The notes below the pieces were generated by a model. The model made no database searches. It had not been told where the DNA came from and was given only the letters and a program-made list of their open reading frames with translations. A stretch of 64,000 nucleotides of DNA from Actinomadura fibrosa (GTDB taxonomy: Bacteria > Actinomycetota > Actinomycetes > Streptosporangiales > Streptosporangiaceae), in NCBI RefSeq assembly GCF_900659615.1, contig NZ_CAACUY010000019.1, positions 19,876 to 83,875 of the forward strand, given 5' to 3'. How positions within the stretch are numbered: position 1 is the stretch's first letter; each line of letters begins with the position of its first letter. Positions 24,516-36,715 of the stretch are shown piece after piece. The translations under genes and the position numbers were made by a program.

Positions 24516-26012
24516 GACTGCTTGGGCGGCGTTGTGGCCGGGGATTCCGCTTACGCCGCCGCCTCGGCGGGCTGCCGCGCCACACAGCAGGATCCGCGGG
24601 TGCTCGGTCTCGACGCCCCAGCGGCCGCGGTCGGCGGGGTCCTCGGCGTAGGGCCAGGAGAGGTCGCGGTGGAAGATGTGCCCGCCCGGCAGGCCCGCCT
24701 CGGCCTCCAGGTCTACGGGGGTCTTCGCCTCCAGGCAGGGCGTGCCGTCCGGGGCGCGCAGGAGGCAGTCCTCGATGGGCTCGGCGAGGACGGCGTCGAA
24801 CGAGGCCAGCGTCGCGCGGAGCGCCTCCGCCCGCGCGCGGTCCGGATCCGCGCGGAAGAGGCGGGCCGGCATGTGCAGCCCGAACAGCGTCAGCGTGTGC
24901 GCGCCCGCCGCCCGCAGGTCCGGGCCGAGGATCGAGGGGTCGGTCAATGAGTGGCAGTACACCTCCGCAGGGGGCAGCGCAGGGATACGCCCGGCGGACG
25001 CCTCCGCGTAGGCCCTCGCGAGCTGCGCGCGTCCCTCGTTGATGTGGAACGTGCCGCCGAACGCCTCCTCGGGACGCACGGACGCGTCGCGGAGCCGCGG
25101 CAGCCGCGCCAGCACCATGTTGACCTTGAGCTGGGAACCCTCGGGCGGCTCGCCACCGCTCAGCGCGGTCGGCGGCAGGTTGACGAGGACCCGGCCCGCC
25201 GTCACCGCGTGCTCCTTGCCGTCCGCGTCGCGGAAGGCCACCTCGCCGGACGGGTCCACCGCCAGCACCTCCATCCCGGTGCGCAGCTCGGCCCCGGCGG
25301 CGCGGGCGGCGCTAGCGAGGGCGGCCGTGACCGCGCCCATCCCGCCGACGGGCACGTTCCAGTCCCCGGTCCCGTCGCCGATGACGTGGTAGAGCAGGCA
25401 CCGGTTGGCGAGCAGCGAGGCGTCCGACGGGTCGGCGAACGTCCCGATCAGCGCGTCGGTCAGCACGACCCCGCGGACGGTGTCGTCGCCGAACCGCTCG
25501 TCGACCGCCTCGCCGACCGGGCGCTCGAACAGCTCCCGCCACGCCTCCGCGTCGTCCACCGCGCGGCGCAGGTCCGCGCGATCCGGCAGCGGCTCCAGCA
25601 GCGTGGGGGCGACCCGCTCGGCGACGCGTCCGGTCAGGCCGTAGAAGCGCCGCCACGCCGCGAAGTCGGCGTCCCCGCCTGTGACGGCCCTGAAGGACGC
25701 GGCCGTCCGCGCGCCGTCAGCGCCGTCCACGAGCAGGCCGCCGCCGCCCACGGGGGTGTAGGAGGCGAACCGGCGGCGCCGCAGTTCCACCGGCAGCCCG
25801 AGGTCCCGGACGATCCGCCCCGGCAGCAGGCTGACCAGGTAGGAGTATCGCGACAGCCGCGCGTCCACGCCCGGGAACACCCGCGCGGACACCGCCAGCC
25901 CGCCGAGGTGGCCGAGCCGCTCCAGCACCAGCACCCGGCGGCCCGCGCGGGCCAGGTACGCGGCGGCGACGAGCCCGTTGTGCCCGCCGCCCGCGATCAC
26001 GACGTCGTACAT
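24501..26012 (-). CDS. Phytoene desaturase/PYROXD2-like FAD oxidoreductase
   Basis: 503 residues. The N-terminal dinucleotide site is MYDVVIAGGGHNGLVAAAYLARAG followed by VLVLERLGHLGGLA, as in carotenoid desaturases and the PYROXD2 family. The C-terminal FAD motif is ILLCGAAARRGGGVSGIPGHNAAQAVLG. The middle has YHVIGDGTGDWNVPVGGMGAVTAALA, which shapes the active site. No crtB or crtE gene is nearby, so a role in carotenoid synthesis is not supported; a general desaturase or dehydrogenase is safer. It may be in one transcript with the downstream kinase-like gene. Confidence 0.85.
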   Translation of the reverse strand: MYDVVIAGGGHNGLVAAAYLARAGRRVLVLERLGHLGGLAVSARVFPGVDARLSRYSYLVSLLPGRIVRDLGLPVELRRRRFASYTPVGGGGLLVDGADGARTAASFRAVTGGDADFAAWRRFYGLTGRVAERVAPTLLEPLPDRADLRRAVDDAEAWRELFERPVGEAVDERFGDDTVRGVVLTDALIGTFADPSDASLLANRCLLYHVIGDGTGDWNVPVGGMGAVTAALASAARAAGAELRTGMEVLAVDPSGEVAFRDADGKEHAVTAGRVLVNLPPTALSGGEPPEGSQLKVNMVLARLPRLRDASVRPEEAFGGTFHINEGRAQLARAYAEASAGRIPALPPAEVYCHSLTDPSILGPDLRAAGAHTLTLFGLHMPARLFRADPDRARAEALRATLASFDAVLAEPIEDCLLRAPDGTPCLEAKTPVDLEAEAGLPGGHIFHRDLSWPYAEDPADRGRWGVETEHPRILLCGAAARRGGGVSGIPGHNAAQAVLGGS

Positions 26013-26042
26013 GATCCCAGCGAAGCACAGCCCGGCCCGCGA

Positions 26043-27532
26043 TCACACCGCGCAGGCCAGCAGGTGCGTCCCCCAGGGACCGAGCTCGACGTACAGGCCG
26101 GGGTCGCGCAGCTCGTCCCCGTCCCGCTCGTAGACCGCGCCGCTCAGCAGGTCGCGCAGCGTCCACGCGCGGCCGCGCAGATCGTCCCAGGGCAGCGGTA
26201 TCCGTGCATGGGCGGGACGGTCCGTGAGGTTGACCACCGCGACGTGCCGCGCCTCGGCGGACGTGCGGCACATGGCCACGAGGCCGAGGTAGGACGGGTC
26301 GTCCGGCCATCCCGAGCAGTCGAGCAGGCTCCAGTCGCCTTCGCGGAGCCGCCCGTCCCGCACCGCGGCCAGCAGCCGGTGGTGGAACTCCCGCGCCGCC
26401 TCGTCGGGCGGCTCATCCGGGCGGCGGGCGAGGAACACCGGAACCCGCACCCGCCGCCCCTCGAACTGGCCCTCGTGCCACAGGACGGCCCCGGGCAGCA
26501 CCGCCGCCAGCACCGCCGCGGCGCGCTCCCGGGCCGGTCCCAGCGCCGCCGCGGCGCGCGGCTCGTCGTGGTTCTCCAGGAAGCGCACCAGCCCGCGCTG
26601 GTAGTCGACGCCGGCGCGCAGGTGGTCGCGGACCGCCCCGGCGTCCCCGCCGGTGATCCGGTCGTACAGCCGCTTGTCGTAGCAGAGGTCGAACCCCTGC
26701 CGCTGCAAGGCCCACTCCCGGTCCCAGTACGCCTCCGCCATGAACGTCATGTCCGGATGCCGGTCGCGGACGCGTTCGAGGACCTCCGGCCAGAACTCGG
26801 CGGCGGGAGGCGGCCCGGCGCGCGGGCCCCACGTCCGGGCGAACACGTCGTTCATCATCAGCATCGCCATGTCGCAGCGCACGCCGTCGCACCGGTCGCC
26901 GATGGACGCCAGCGCCTCCGCGGTCGCGGCGCGTGCCTCCGGGGCGAACGCGTCGAGCTGGACGACGTCCGGCCACGGCGGGAAGAACGGGTCCCGGCCG
27001 CGCGCGTAGATGCGGCCGTCGACCTGGATGAACGCGGCGGGATCGGCCGCCAGGTCCGCTTCGGTGCCCTGGACGAAGCAGTCCGGCCGGTCCGCCAGCC
27101 AGGGGTGGTCCGGGGCGACGTGGTTCGGGACGTAGTCGAGGTACAGACCGAGGCCGCGCCGGTCCAGCTCGGCGCGGGCCGCGGCGAGCCCCTCCTCGCC
27201 GCCGAGGCGTTCGTCGGCGACGTAGTCGCGGACGCAGTACGGCGATCCCGCGATGTCGGCGTCGGCGACGTCCGGCAGCGCCTCCCGGAAGGACGCGAGG
27301 AGCCCCGCGTTCGCGAGCGCGATGGCGCGCCCGGCGGGACTCCGCCGCCAGACGCCCATCAGCCACACGACGTCGGTGCCGGGGACGGCCAGCTCGTCCC
27401 ACGCCTCCTTGGGGACGTCCTGCAAGCCCGCCCCGCGGCCGTGCCGCCGCTCGACCTCGCCCAGCCACACCAGCGTGTTGACCTCGTAGACGACGGGTTC
27501 GCGCTGGACCCGCCGTGCGCTCGCGGGGGAGG

Positions 27533-27536
<4 letters not shown>
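26043..27536 (-). CDS. GH13 alpha-amylase family protein (cytoplasmic)
   Basis: 497 residues, no signal peptide. The GH13 barrel is recognisable: YLDYVPNHVAPDHPW (region I), GVRCDMAML with the nucleophile Asp (region II), FMAEAYWD with the acid/base Glu (region III) and RFLENHDEPR with the third Asp (region IV). The N-terminus (VVYEVNTLVWLGEVERRHG) and the WLMGVWRRSPAGR segment resemble a subgroup often paired with MGH1/GH63 genes. The ATG at 27536 overlaps the upstream stop (ATGA, 27533-27536). It probably acts on an intracellular alpha-glucan or a glucoside osmolyte; the specificity is unknown. Confidence 0.87.
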
Positions 27537-30208
<2,672 letters not shown>

Positions 30209-30304
30209 GTCGGCAGTGTCCGCCCGCCGTCCGTGCCCGGCACCGCCCGCGGCGGGTGACATCTGACCGGTCGTGGACGGGCCGCGCCCGCCGGCCACCA
30301 CCCG

Positions 30305-30907
30305 TCACATGCGCAGGCCCGTGTTCCCGTAGCGCTCGATGAGGGCCCGGACGGGCACGGTCAGGGGACGGCCGAGCGCCTCGGACGGGGTCAGCCACGC
30401 GGGCCGCCGCCCCTCCTCCAGCACCTGGACGGTGGTGCCCGCGGGGACGTCCACGACGTAGGTGTGCCAGCGGTGCGCGTCCGAGCCGCGCCAGCACGAG
30501 TCACCGGGCATCTCGTCCACGCCGACCAGGACGAGGTCCGCCTCGTCCACCAGGAGGCCGACCTCCTCGCCCAGCTCGCGCCGCGCCGCGTGCCGCGGAT
30601 CCTCACCGGCGTCGATGTGCCCGGCCGGGACCGTCCACCGGAGCGGGAAGTAGACCCGCTCGAAGAGCAGGAACCGGCCGTCGGCGCGGCGGACGAACAC
30701 CCCGGCGGTCGCGTGCCAGTACTCGCCCGTGCCGTCGACCCACCAGGTCAGCGCCGGATCGACGGCGAGCGTCCGCGGGTACTCCTCGCCGCACGTCGCG
30801 CAGCGGAACCCGGCCGCGCCGTCCACGGCGGTGACCGTCTCCGCGCGGCACCCCCAGCAGTACTGATGGCGCCGCCCGTCGCCGGGGACCTCGACGTCCA
30901 GCTTCAC
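30305..30907 (-). CDS. NUDIX hydrolase with N-terminal zinc ribbon
   Basis: 200 residues. A zinc ribbon (CWGC ... CATC, residues 17-40) is followed by the NUDIX fold. The box is complete: GHIDAGEDPRHAARRELGEEVGL, with the metal-binding REUxEE. The zinc ribbon plus NUDIX layout is shared with NudC-type NADH pyrophosphatases, but the SQPWPFPxS specificity motif of NudC is not seen. It should hydrolyse a nucleoside diphosphate derivative. GTG 30907 overlaps the GNAT stop (GTGA), so the two are co-translated. Confidence 0.87.
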   Translation of the reverse strand: MKLDVEVPGDGRRHQYCWGCRAETVTAVDGAAGFRCATCGEEYPRTLAVDPALTWWVDGTGEYWHATAGVFVRRADGRFLLFERVYFPLRWTVPAGHIDAGEDPRHAARRELGEEVGLLVDEADLVLVGVDEMPGDSCWRGSDAHRWHTYVVDVPAGTTVQVLEEGRRPAWLTPSEALGRPLTVPVRALIERYGNTGLRM

Positions 30908-31686
30908 GGCCGCTCCGCGACGGATGGCCGGACGCGGTAGTGGTAGCCGTGCGAGAGGGTGAAGCCCGCCCGCTCGTACAGCGTGCGCGCCGCGCCGTTC
31001 CCCGCCTCGACCTGCAAGTACAGCCGGTCCGCGCCCTGGGCCGCCGCCCAGCGGGCCCCGGCCGCCAGGACCGCGGTCGCGATGCCCCGGCGCCGGAGGT
31101 CGGGACGCGTCGCCATGCAGAAGACCCCGGCCCAGCCCGTGTCGGCGACGAACAGCCCCATCCCGGCGGGACGTCCCGCGTCGTGGACGGCCAGCACCAC
31201 GGCGGGCGGGACGATCCGCTCGATGACCCCGATGCCGTCGGCGGGCACGCCCAGCTCACCGAACAGGCTCGGCCACCGGGTGCGGTCATCGGCCTCCGCG
31301 ACGACGACGCCGGCCGCCCCGCCGCCGGGCGCGGCCGTACCGATCACGTCGGCGGCGGCAGCGGTCAGGACCAGGGTCGCGGCCTGCGCGGCGTACCCGC
31401 GCGCCGCGAGCGCGGCGTCCAGCGCCCGGTACCGATCGGCGGGGCTGACCTGGACGCGGGCGGGCCGTCCGCGCTCCGCGTAGAAGGACTCGACCTCCTC
31501 GACGTCCGGCACGGCGTCGTCGGACAGGGGCAAAGCCGAGTTCGAGCGCTTGCGGTCCACACCGGGGGAGTGGCGCAGGAGCCAGCCGCCACGCTCCTCG
31601 GCGGTCTCGGCGGGCCAGGCCCGCACGGCGCGCGACTCGACCTCGAAGGCGTCCGCGGTCGCGAGTCCGGTCCTGGGCCCGGTCAC
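30904..31686 (-). CDS. GNAT-family N-acetyltransferase
   Basis: 260 residues. The acetyl-CoA-binding signature is in the C-terminal half: GVFCMATRPDLRRRGIATAVLAAGARWAAAQGA (motif A, RRxGxA), then LYLQVEAGNGAARTLYERAGFTLSHGYHYR (motif B). The N-terminal half (WPAETAEERGGWLLRHSPGVDRKRSNS) is a degenerate second GNAT-like lobe common in actinobacterial proteins. The substrate is unknown. It starts at GTG 31686, just after the permease stop, and overlaps the NUDIX gene. Confidence 0.85.
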   Translation of the reverse strand: MTGPRTGLATADAFEVESRAVRAWPAETAEERGGWLLRHSPGVDRKRSNSALPLSDDAVPDVEEVESFYAERGRPARVQVSPADRYRALDAALAARGYAAQAATLVLTAAAADVIGTAAPGGGAAGVVVAEADDRTRWPSLFGELGVPADGIGVIERIVPPAVVLAVHDAGRPAGMGLFVADTGWAGVFCMATRPDLRRRGIATAVLAAGARWAAAQGADRLYLQVEAGNGAARTLYERAGFTLSHGYHYRVRPSVAERP

Positions 31687-31695
31687 CGGCGCGCC

Positions 31696-33612
31696 TCAGC
31701 CGACGTGCACGAGCGGGCGGCGCTCGGCGTCCGGTTCAGCCTGGCGCAGGATCTCCCGCGTCAGCGGCGGGATGTCGCCGCCGCCGAACACCAGGTAGCG
31801 CAGCAGCGCCCCGATGGGGTTGCCCTCGGCCCAGTGGAAGTAGACGTGCGGCTGCTCGGCGGTCTCGTCCCGGATCTGGAGCAGGATCGCCGCGATCGCG
31901 TTGGCGATGCTCGGGCTCTCCGTCCGCAGGACCCGGTACCCGTGCCGCTCCTCGCCCCGCACCCGCAGCGTGGACGTGAACTCCGAGGCGTCCGACACCG
32001 TCACCTCAAGGAAGACCAGGCCCTCGTCCTTGCGCAGCCGGTGCAGCTCCCACGCCTCCTCGGCCTTGTCGTCGTACTCCCGCCGGTCGCGGGCGTCGGG
32101 CTCGTTGGCGATGATGTGGAGGCCGCCGTCCCGCCGGAGGAAGCGCCGGGCCGCGTCGTCGAACTCGACGCCGGTCACGCGCAGCTCGGTCGAGCGCGTC
32201 GCCCGGGAGACCAGCGACGTCACCACGATCGCCACGCAGAACAGCACCGCGATCACCAGGCCGTCCGGGCGCTCGATGATGTTGGCCGCCGTCGCGTACA
32301 CCAGGATCGCCGAGACGACCCCGAACCCGATCCCGGCCCGCCGCCGGCCCCGCTTGAACGCCGCCAGCGTCGCCGCGACCGCCGCCGAGAGGATCAGCGC
32401 CAGTACCCCGGTCGCGTACGCGCCGCCCTGCGCCTCGACCTCCGCGCCGAACAGCAGCGTGATCCCGAACGAGATCAGCGTGAAGATCAGCACCATCGGG
32501 CGGGTGGCGCGCGTCCAGTCCGGCGCCATCCCGTAGCGGGGCAGGTACCGCGGCACGATGTTGATCAGGCCCGCCATCGCCGACGCGCCCGCGAACCACA
32601 GGATCAGGACGGTGCTGAGGTCGTAGGCGGTGCCGAACCAGTCCCCGAGGTACTTGTGCGCCAGGTACGCGAGCGCCCGCCCGTTCGCCTGCCCGCCGTC
32701 CTCGAACTCCTTCTCCGGGATCAGCACGGTCGTCGCGAAGCTGGAGGTGATCAGGAAGACGCTCATGATGGCCGCCGCCGTGGTCAGCAGCTTGCGGGCG
32801 CCCCGGATCCGCTCCTCCAGCCCGCCTTTCACGAGCGGCATGACGGCGACGCCCGTCTCGAAGCCCGACAGCCCGAGCGCGAGCTTCGGCATCACCAGCA
32901 GCGACACCGCGATCATGGCGAGCGGGCTGGAGTGCTCGTCGCGCAGCAGGTTCGACCAGTCCGTGACCAGGTCCGGATCGCCGATCACCTTGGCGAGCGC
33001 CGTCCCGACGACCACCACGTTCAGCGTCAGGTACACCGCCACCAGCACGACCGCGATCGAGATCGCCTCGCTGAACCCCACCAGGAAGACGGCGCCGAGC
33101 GCGGCGATCAGCACCAGCGTCACCGGGATCTGCCAGCCGGCCAGCGCGTCCGGGACGAACGGGTTGTGCAGCAGGTGCGCGCTCGCGTCCGCCGCCGACA
33201 GCGTGATCGTCACGATGAACGCGGTCGCGACGAAGCCGAGCAGGAACAGCACCAGCAGCTTGCCCCGCCAGCCGGGCAGCAGCCGCTCCAGCATCGACAG
33301 CGACCCGAGCCCGTACGGGCTCTGCCCCGCCACCGACCGGTACACCGGCAGCGCGCCGAACAGCGTCAGCGCCACCAGCAGGAGCGTCGCGATCGGGCTG
33401 AGCGCGCCCGCCGCGAGCGCCGCGATCCCGGGCTGGTAGCCCAGGGTCGAGAAGTAGTCGACCCCGGTGAGGCACATCACCTGCCACCAGCGGTGCTGCT
33501 TCTCCGGCGCGTCCTCATGGTGCGGCCCGTGCTTCTGCCCGGGCCGGTGCAGGCCTTCGAGCAGCCACCGCCGCACCGCCGGCCCCTCGGCCGGCCCAGC
33601 CGACGTGCTCAC
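31696..33612 (-). CDS. APC-superfamily permease with C-terminal cytoplasmic domain
   Basis: 638 residues from GTG 33612; GTG 33651 is possible. Roughly twelve hydrophobic helices span residues 40-500, starting [24 protein letters not shown], where the broken helix 1 has the unwound GxG-like region of APC transporters. The last 150 residues are soluble ([28 protein letters not shown], then [26 protein letters not shown]), an arrangement seen in potassium/amino-acid permeases such as KimA-like proteins. The transported ion or amino acid is not clear. It is in a minus-strand run with the GNAT and NUDIX genes. Confidence 0.83.
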   Translation of the reverse strand: MSTSAGPAEGPAVRRWLLEGLHRPGQKHGPHHEDAPEKQHRWWQVMCLTGVDYFSTLGYQPGIAALAAGALSPIATLLLVALTLFGALPVYRSVAGQSPYGLGSLSMLERLLPGWRGKLLVLFLLGFVATAFIVTITLSAADASAHLLHNPFVPDALAGWQIPVTLVLIAALGAVFLVGFSEAISIAVVLVAVYLTLNVVVVGTALAKVIGDPDLVTDWSNLLRDEHSSPLAMIAVSLLVMPKLALGLSGFETGVAVMPLVKGGLEERIRGARKLLTTAAAIMSVFLITSSFATTVLIPEKEFEDGGQANGRALAYLAHKYLGDWFGTAYDLSTVLILWFAGASAMAGLINIVPRYLPRYGMAPDWTRATRPMVLIFTLISFGITLLFGAEVEAQGGAYATGVLALILSAAVAATLAAFKRGRRRAGIGFGVVSAILVYATAANIIERPDGLVIAVLFCVAIVVTSLVSRATRSTELRVTGVEFDDAARRFLRRDGGLHIIANEPDARDRREYDDKAEEAWELHRLRKDEGLVFLEVTVSDASEFTSTLRVRGEERHGYRVLRTESPSIANAIAAILLQIRDETAEQPHVYFHWAEGNPIGALLRYLVFGGGDIPPLTREILRQAEPDAERRPLVHVG

Positions 33613-33654
33613 GCCGTCACCCCGTCTTCCTCCCCGCCGAACGATCAGCACACC

Positions 33655-34401
33655 TTACTCAGGCGGGACGGTGCCCGGTACGGCGGCCAGCAGGTCCGCG
33701 AGCTCGCCGAACCCGCGGACGGCCAGGTCGCTCCGGGTGTCCTCCGCGCGGTCGGCGCCCCGGGCGGGCCCCTTCTCCAGGGGACGCTCCAGGAACGCCG
33801 TGCGGAGGCCCGCCTCCCGGGCGCCGTCGATGTCCCACGCGTGCGCGGCGACCATCAGGACCTCCGACGGCTCCACGTCCAGGAGCCCGACGGCGGTCAG
33901 GTACGCCCGCGGATCCGGCTTGTAGGCGCGGGCGAGCTCCGCCGACAGGATGCAGTCGAACGGGAGCCCCGCCTCCTTCACGAGGTTCGTCAGCAGCGCG
34001 AAACCCCCGTTGGACAGCGCCGCGACCACGTACCGCTCCCGCAGCCTGGCGAGGCCGTCCACCGAGTCGTCCCAGGCGGGGAGCCGGTGCCAGGACCGGA
34101 CGAGCCGCCGCCGCGCGTCCTCGCCGAACGCGCCCGCGACGCCGTGCAGCTCCAGCAGCTCGTCCAGCGACTCCCGGTGCAGCGTGTCGAGGTACGCCCA
34201 GTCCCGCTCGCCGTCGTTGACCCGCCGCATGGACGGCAGGTACCGGTCGCGCCACGCGTCGGCGAACGCCCCGCCGTCCAGCTCGACGCCGCGCCCCGCG
34301 GCGATCTCCGCCACCTGCTCCGCGACCCCCGTCCGCCAGTCGACGGTCGTCCCGAAGATGTCGCAGGCCACCACCCGCACCGAACCCGGATCGAATCCCA
34401 C
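33655..34401 (-). CDS. Haloacid dehalogenase type II-like hydrolase
   Basis: 248 residues of the HAD superfamily. Motif I is VACDIFGTTVDWRTG with nucleophile D14; motif II Ser is in AALSNGGFALL; motif III Lys in YKPDPRAYL; motif IV is VLMVAAHAWDIDGAREAG. The (S)-2-haloacid dehalogenases have this same CDxFGTxxDW start and AHxxDxxGA end. It would replace a halide with hydroxyl by attack of Asp on the C2 carbon. Divergent from the aldehyde dehydrogenase gene with a 213-bp spacer. Confidence 0.88.
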   Translation of the reverse strand: MGFDPGSVRVVACDIFGTTVDWRTGVAEQVAEIAAGRGVELDGGAFADAWRDRYLPSMRRVNDGERDWAYLDTLHRESLDELLELHGVAGAFGEDARRRLVRSWHRLPAWDDSVDGLARLRERYVVAALSNGGFALLTNLVKEAGLPFDCILSAELARAYKPDPRAYLTAVGLLDVEPSEVLMVAAHAWDIDGAREAGLRTAFLERPLEKGPARGADRAEDTRSDLAVRGFGELADLLAAVPGTVPPE

Positions 34402-34614
34402 GCGCGCCTCCCCGGCCGAGCCGCCCTCGCGGCGTCCCGGGGCCTTCCTAGCACTCCCGCCCGCCCGGAGTGGGCGTCATCCGGAGGATCGAGCGAACCG
34501 AACGGTCTTCGGTATGGCCATTTACCCGGACGGCGCCGGTTCCCTATGTTGGTTCCCGGGAGACGCCCCGCCTCCCGCCCGTCCCGGCGGGTGAGCAGCA
34601 CTGGGAGGAAGCAC

Positions 34615-36039
34615 GTGGAGCACGTCCGGCAGTTCTACATCGGTGGGAAGTGGGTCGAGCCGCTCGGCGGCGACACGATCGAGGTGGTCGACCCGTCCAC
34701 CGAGAAGCCCTTCACCTCCGTCGCCCTCGGCACGGCCGCGGACGTCGACGCCGCCGTCGCCGCGGCGCGGACCGCGTTCGAGACCTACTCGCGGACGACC
34801 CGCGAGGAGCGCCTCGCCCTGCTCGACCGGATCATCGAGGTGTACAGCGGGCGCCTCGGCGAGCTGGCCGAGACGATCAGCCGCGAGATGGGCGCGCCGC
34901 TGTCCCTGGCGAACAACGCGCAGGCCCTCGCCGGCCTGGCCCACCTCGGCACCGCGCGCGCCGTCCTCGCCGACTTCGAGTTCGAGCGCCCGCTGGGCTC
35001 CACGCTGCTCGTCCGCGAGCCGGTGGGCGTCTGCGGGATGATCACCCCCTGGAACTGGCCGCTCAACCAGATCGCCTGCAAGGTCGCCCCGGCCCTCGCC
35101 ACCGGCTGCACGATGGTGCTGAAGCCGTCCGAGGTGGCGCCGCTCAACGCCATCCTGTTCGCCGAGATCCTGGACGAGGCGGGCGTGCCCGCGGGCGTGT
35201 TCAACCTCGTCAACGGCGACGGCGCCGGAGTCGGCGCGCCGCTGTCCGCCCACCCGGACGTCGACATGGTGTCGTTCACCGGCTCCACCCGCGCCGGCAT
35301 CGAGGTCGCGCGGGCCGCCGCGCCGACCGTCAAGCGCGTCGCGCAGGAGCTCGGCGGCAAGTCCGCCAACATCATCCTGGACGACGCCGACCTGCGAGAG
35401 GTCATCACCCGGGACGTGCGGAACATGTGCACGAACTCGGGCCAGTCCTGCAACGCCCCGACCCGGATGCTCGTCCCCGCCGCCCGCATGGACGAGGCCG
35501 CCGCGATCGCCGCGGAGGCGGCGCGCGGGATCAAGCCCGGCGACCCGCGCGACGAGGGCACCACGATCGGCCCCGTGGTGTCGGAGGTGCAGTACGGCCG
35601 GATCCAGCAGCTCATCGAGAAGGGGATCGGCGAGGGCGCCAAGCTGGAGGTCGGCGGCCCCGGCAGGCCCGAGGGCCTGGAGACCGGCTACTACGTGCGG
35701 CCCACCGTGTTCTCGCACGTGTCCAACGACATGACGATCGCCCGCGAGGAGATCTTCGGGCCGGTGCTCGTGCTGATCGGCTACGAGGACGACGACGACG
35801 CCGTCCGCATCGCCAACGACACGGTCTACGGGCTGTCCGGCTACGTCTCCGGCAGCCCCGACCGCGCCAAGGCGGTGGCCCGCCGCATCCGCAGCGGCAA
35901 CGTCCACCTCAACGGCGCTGGCCCCGACTTCAACGCGCCGTTCGGCGGCTACGGCCACTCGGGCAACGGCCGCGAGTGGGGCGCGCTCGGCTTCGAGGAG
36001 TACCTGGAGACGAAGGCCATCATGGGCCACGACGCCTGA
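34615..36039 (+). CDS. Aldehyde dehydrogenase
   Basis: 474 residues, NAD(P)-dependent class. GTG 34615 has GGAGGAA 6 bases upstream and starts VEHVRQFYIGGKW. Motifs: MITPWNWPLNQI (cofactor), VLKPSEVAPLNA, SFTGSTRAG, Glu in AQELGGKSANIIL, catalytic Cys in NSGQSCNAPTRM, and EEIFGPVLVL. This shape is close to the group called acyl-CoA-independent ALDH DhaS-like. Substrate unknown. It is followed by a CGNR regulator on the same strand, 90 bases away. Confidence 0.92.
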   Translation: MEHVRQFYIGGKWVEPLGGDTIEVVDPSTEKPFTSVALGTAADVDAAVAAARTAFETYSRTTREERLALLDRIIEVYSGRLGELAETISREMGAPLSLANNAQALAGLAHLGTARAVLADFEFERPLGSTLLVREPVGVCGMITPWNWPLNQIACKVAPALATGCTMVLKPSEVAPLNAILFAEILDEAGVPAGVFNLVNGDGAGVGAPLSAHPDVDMVSFTGSTRAGIEVARAAAPTVKRVAQELGGKSANIILDDADLREVITRDVRNMCTNSGQSCNAPTRMLVPAARMDEAAAIAAEAARGIKPGDPRDEGTTIGPVVSEVQYGRIQQLIEKGIGEGAKLEVGGPGRPEGLETGYYVRPTVFSHVSNDMTIAREEIFGPVLVLIGYEDDDDAVRIANDTVYGLSGYVSGSPDRAKAVARRIRSGNVHLNGAGPDFNAPFGGYGHSGNGREWGALGFEEYLETKAIMGHDA

Positions 36040-36128
36040 TCCCGCTTCTCGGGCGGGGCTGTGAGTCCGGTGTCCCTGGTGCGCGGTCGGCCGTGCGCCG
36101 GGGGCGCCGGACCTGCTGTAATGGGCTT

Positions 36129-36671
36129 GTGCACCTCAACCCTTACGGCGCGGACGCCGTGAACCTCGCCGCCGACCTGGCCAACCGGCCGCCGCGCAGC
36201 GCCGAGGAGCTCGCGGACCGCTGCCGCGCCGCCGGGCTGCTGGTCGAGGAGCCCGTCACGGCGGACGACCTCGACCGCGTTCGGGCCGTCCTGCTGGCCT
36301 GGGAGAAGGTCGTCGACGCCGGGGACGAGCGCGAGCGCGCCGAGCTGCTCAACCGGATGCTGGCCGCGAGCGCCGGGCATCCGCGGCTCACCGCCCACGC
36401 CGGCGACGGCTGGCACCTGCACTACCGCGACGACGGGCAGCCGCTCGGCGCCGTGCTCGCCTCGCTGATCGCGGTCGGCACCGCGCTGCACCTGGTGGGG
36501 CGCGGCATGCACCGGCTCCGGCGGTGCGCGGACGCCGGATGCGCCGCGGTCTTCGCCGACACCTCGCGCACCGGGCGGCAGCGGTACTGCTCGCACCGCT
36601 GCGCCAACCGCGACGCCGTCCGCCGGCACCGGGCGGCCCGCGCCGACGGGAACCGTCCCGCCCCGGCATGA
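36129..36671 (+). CDS. CGNR zinc finger protein
   Basis: 180 residues from GTG 36129 (VHLNPYGADAVNLAADLANRPP). The N-terminal domain is the ABATE (stress-induced transcription factor) module. The C-terminus is the CGNR zinc finger: LRRCADAGCAAVFADTSRTGRQRYCSHRCANRDAVRRHR, with four Cys. Here the CGNR tetrad reads CANR. Such proteins are predicted regulators; targets unknown. Confidence 0.88.
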   Translation: MHLNPYGADAVNLAADLANRPPRSAEELADRCRAAGLLVEEPVTADDLDRVRAVLLAWEKVVDAGDERERAELLNRMLAASAGHPRLTAHAGDGWHLHYRDDGQPLGAVLASLIAVGTALHLVGRGMHRLRRCADAGCAAVFADTSRTGRQRYCSHRCANRDAVRRHRAARADGNRPAPA

Positions 36672-36715
36672 CCGGGACGGGACGGCGCTGAGCGGGACGA
36701 GCGGGGAGAGCGCGG

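Noticed and set aside
24501..26012. Carotenoid biosynthesis gene paired with the B12 sensor
   Set aside because: The oxidoreductase is of the desaturase superfamily, but no crtB, crtE or other carotenoid gene is present and it is 15 kb away from the sensor.
30940..34614. Very long plus-strand frame leading into the aldehyde dehydrogenase
   Set aside because: It is antisense to GNAT, permease and dehalogenase genes with clear domains; the true start is GTG 34615 with a strong ribosome site.
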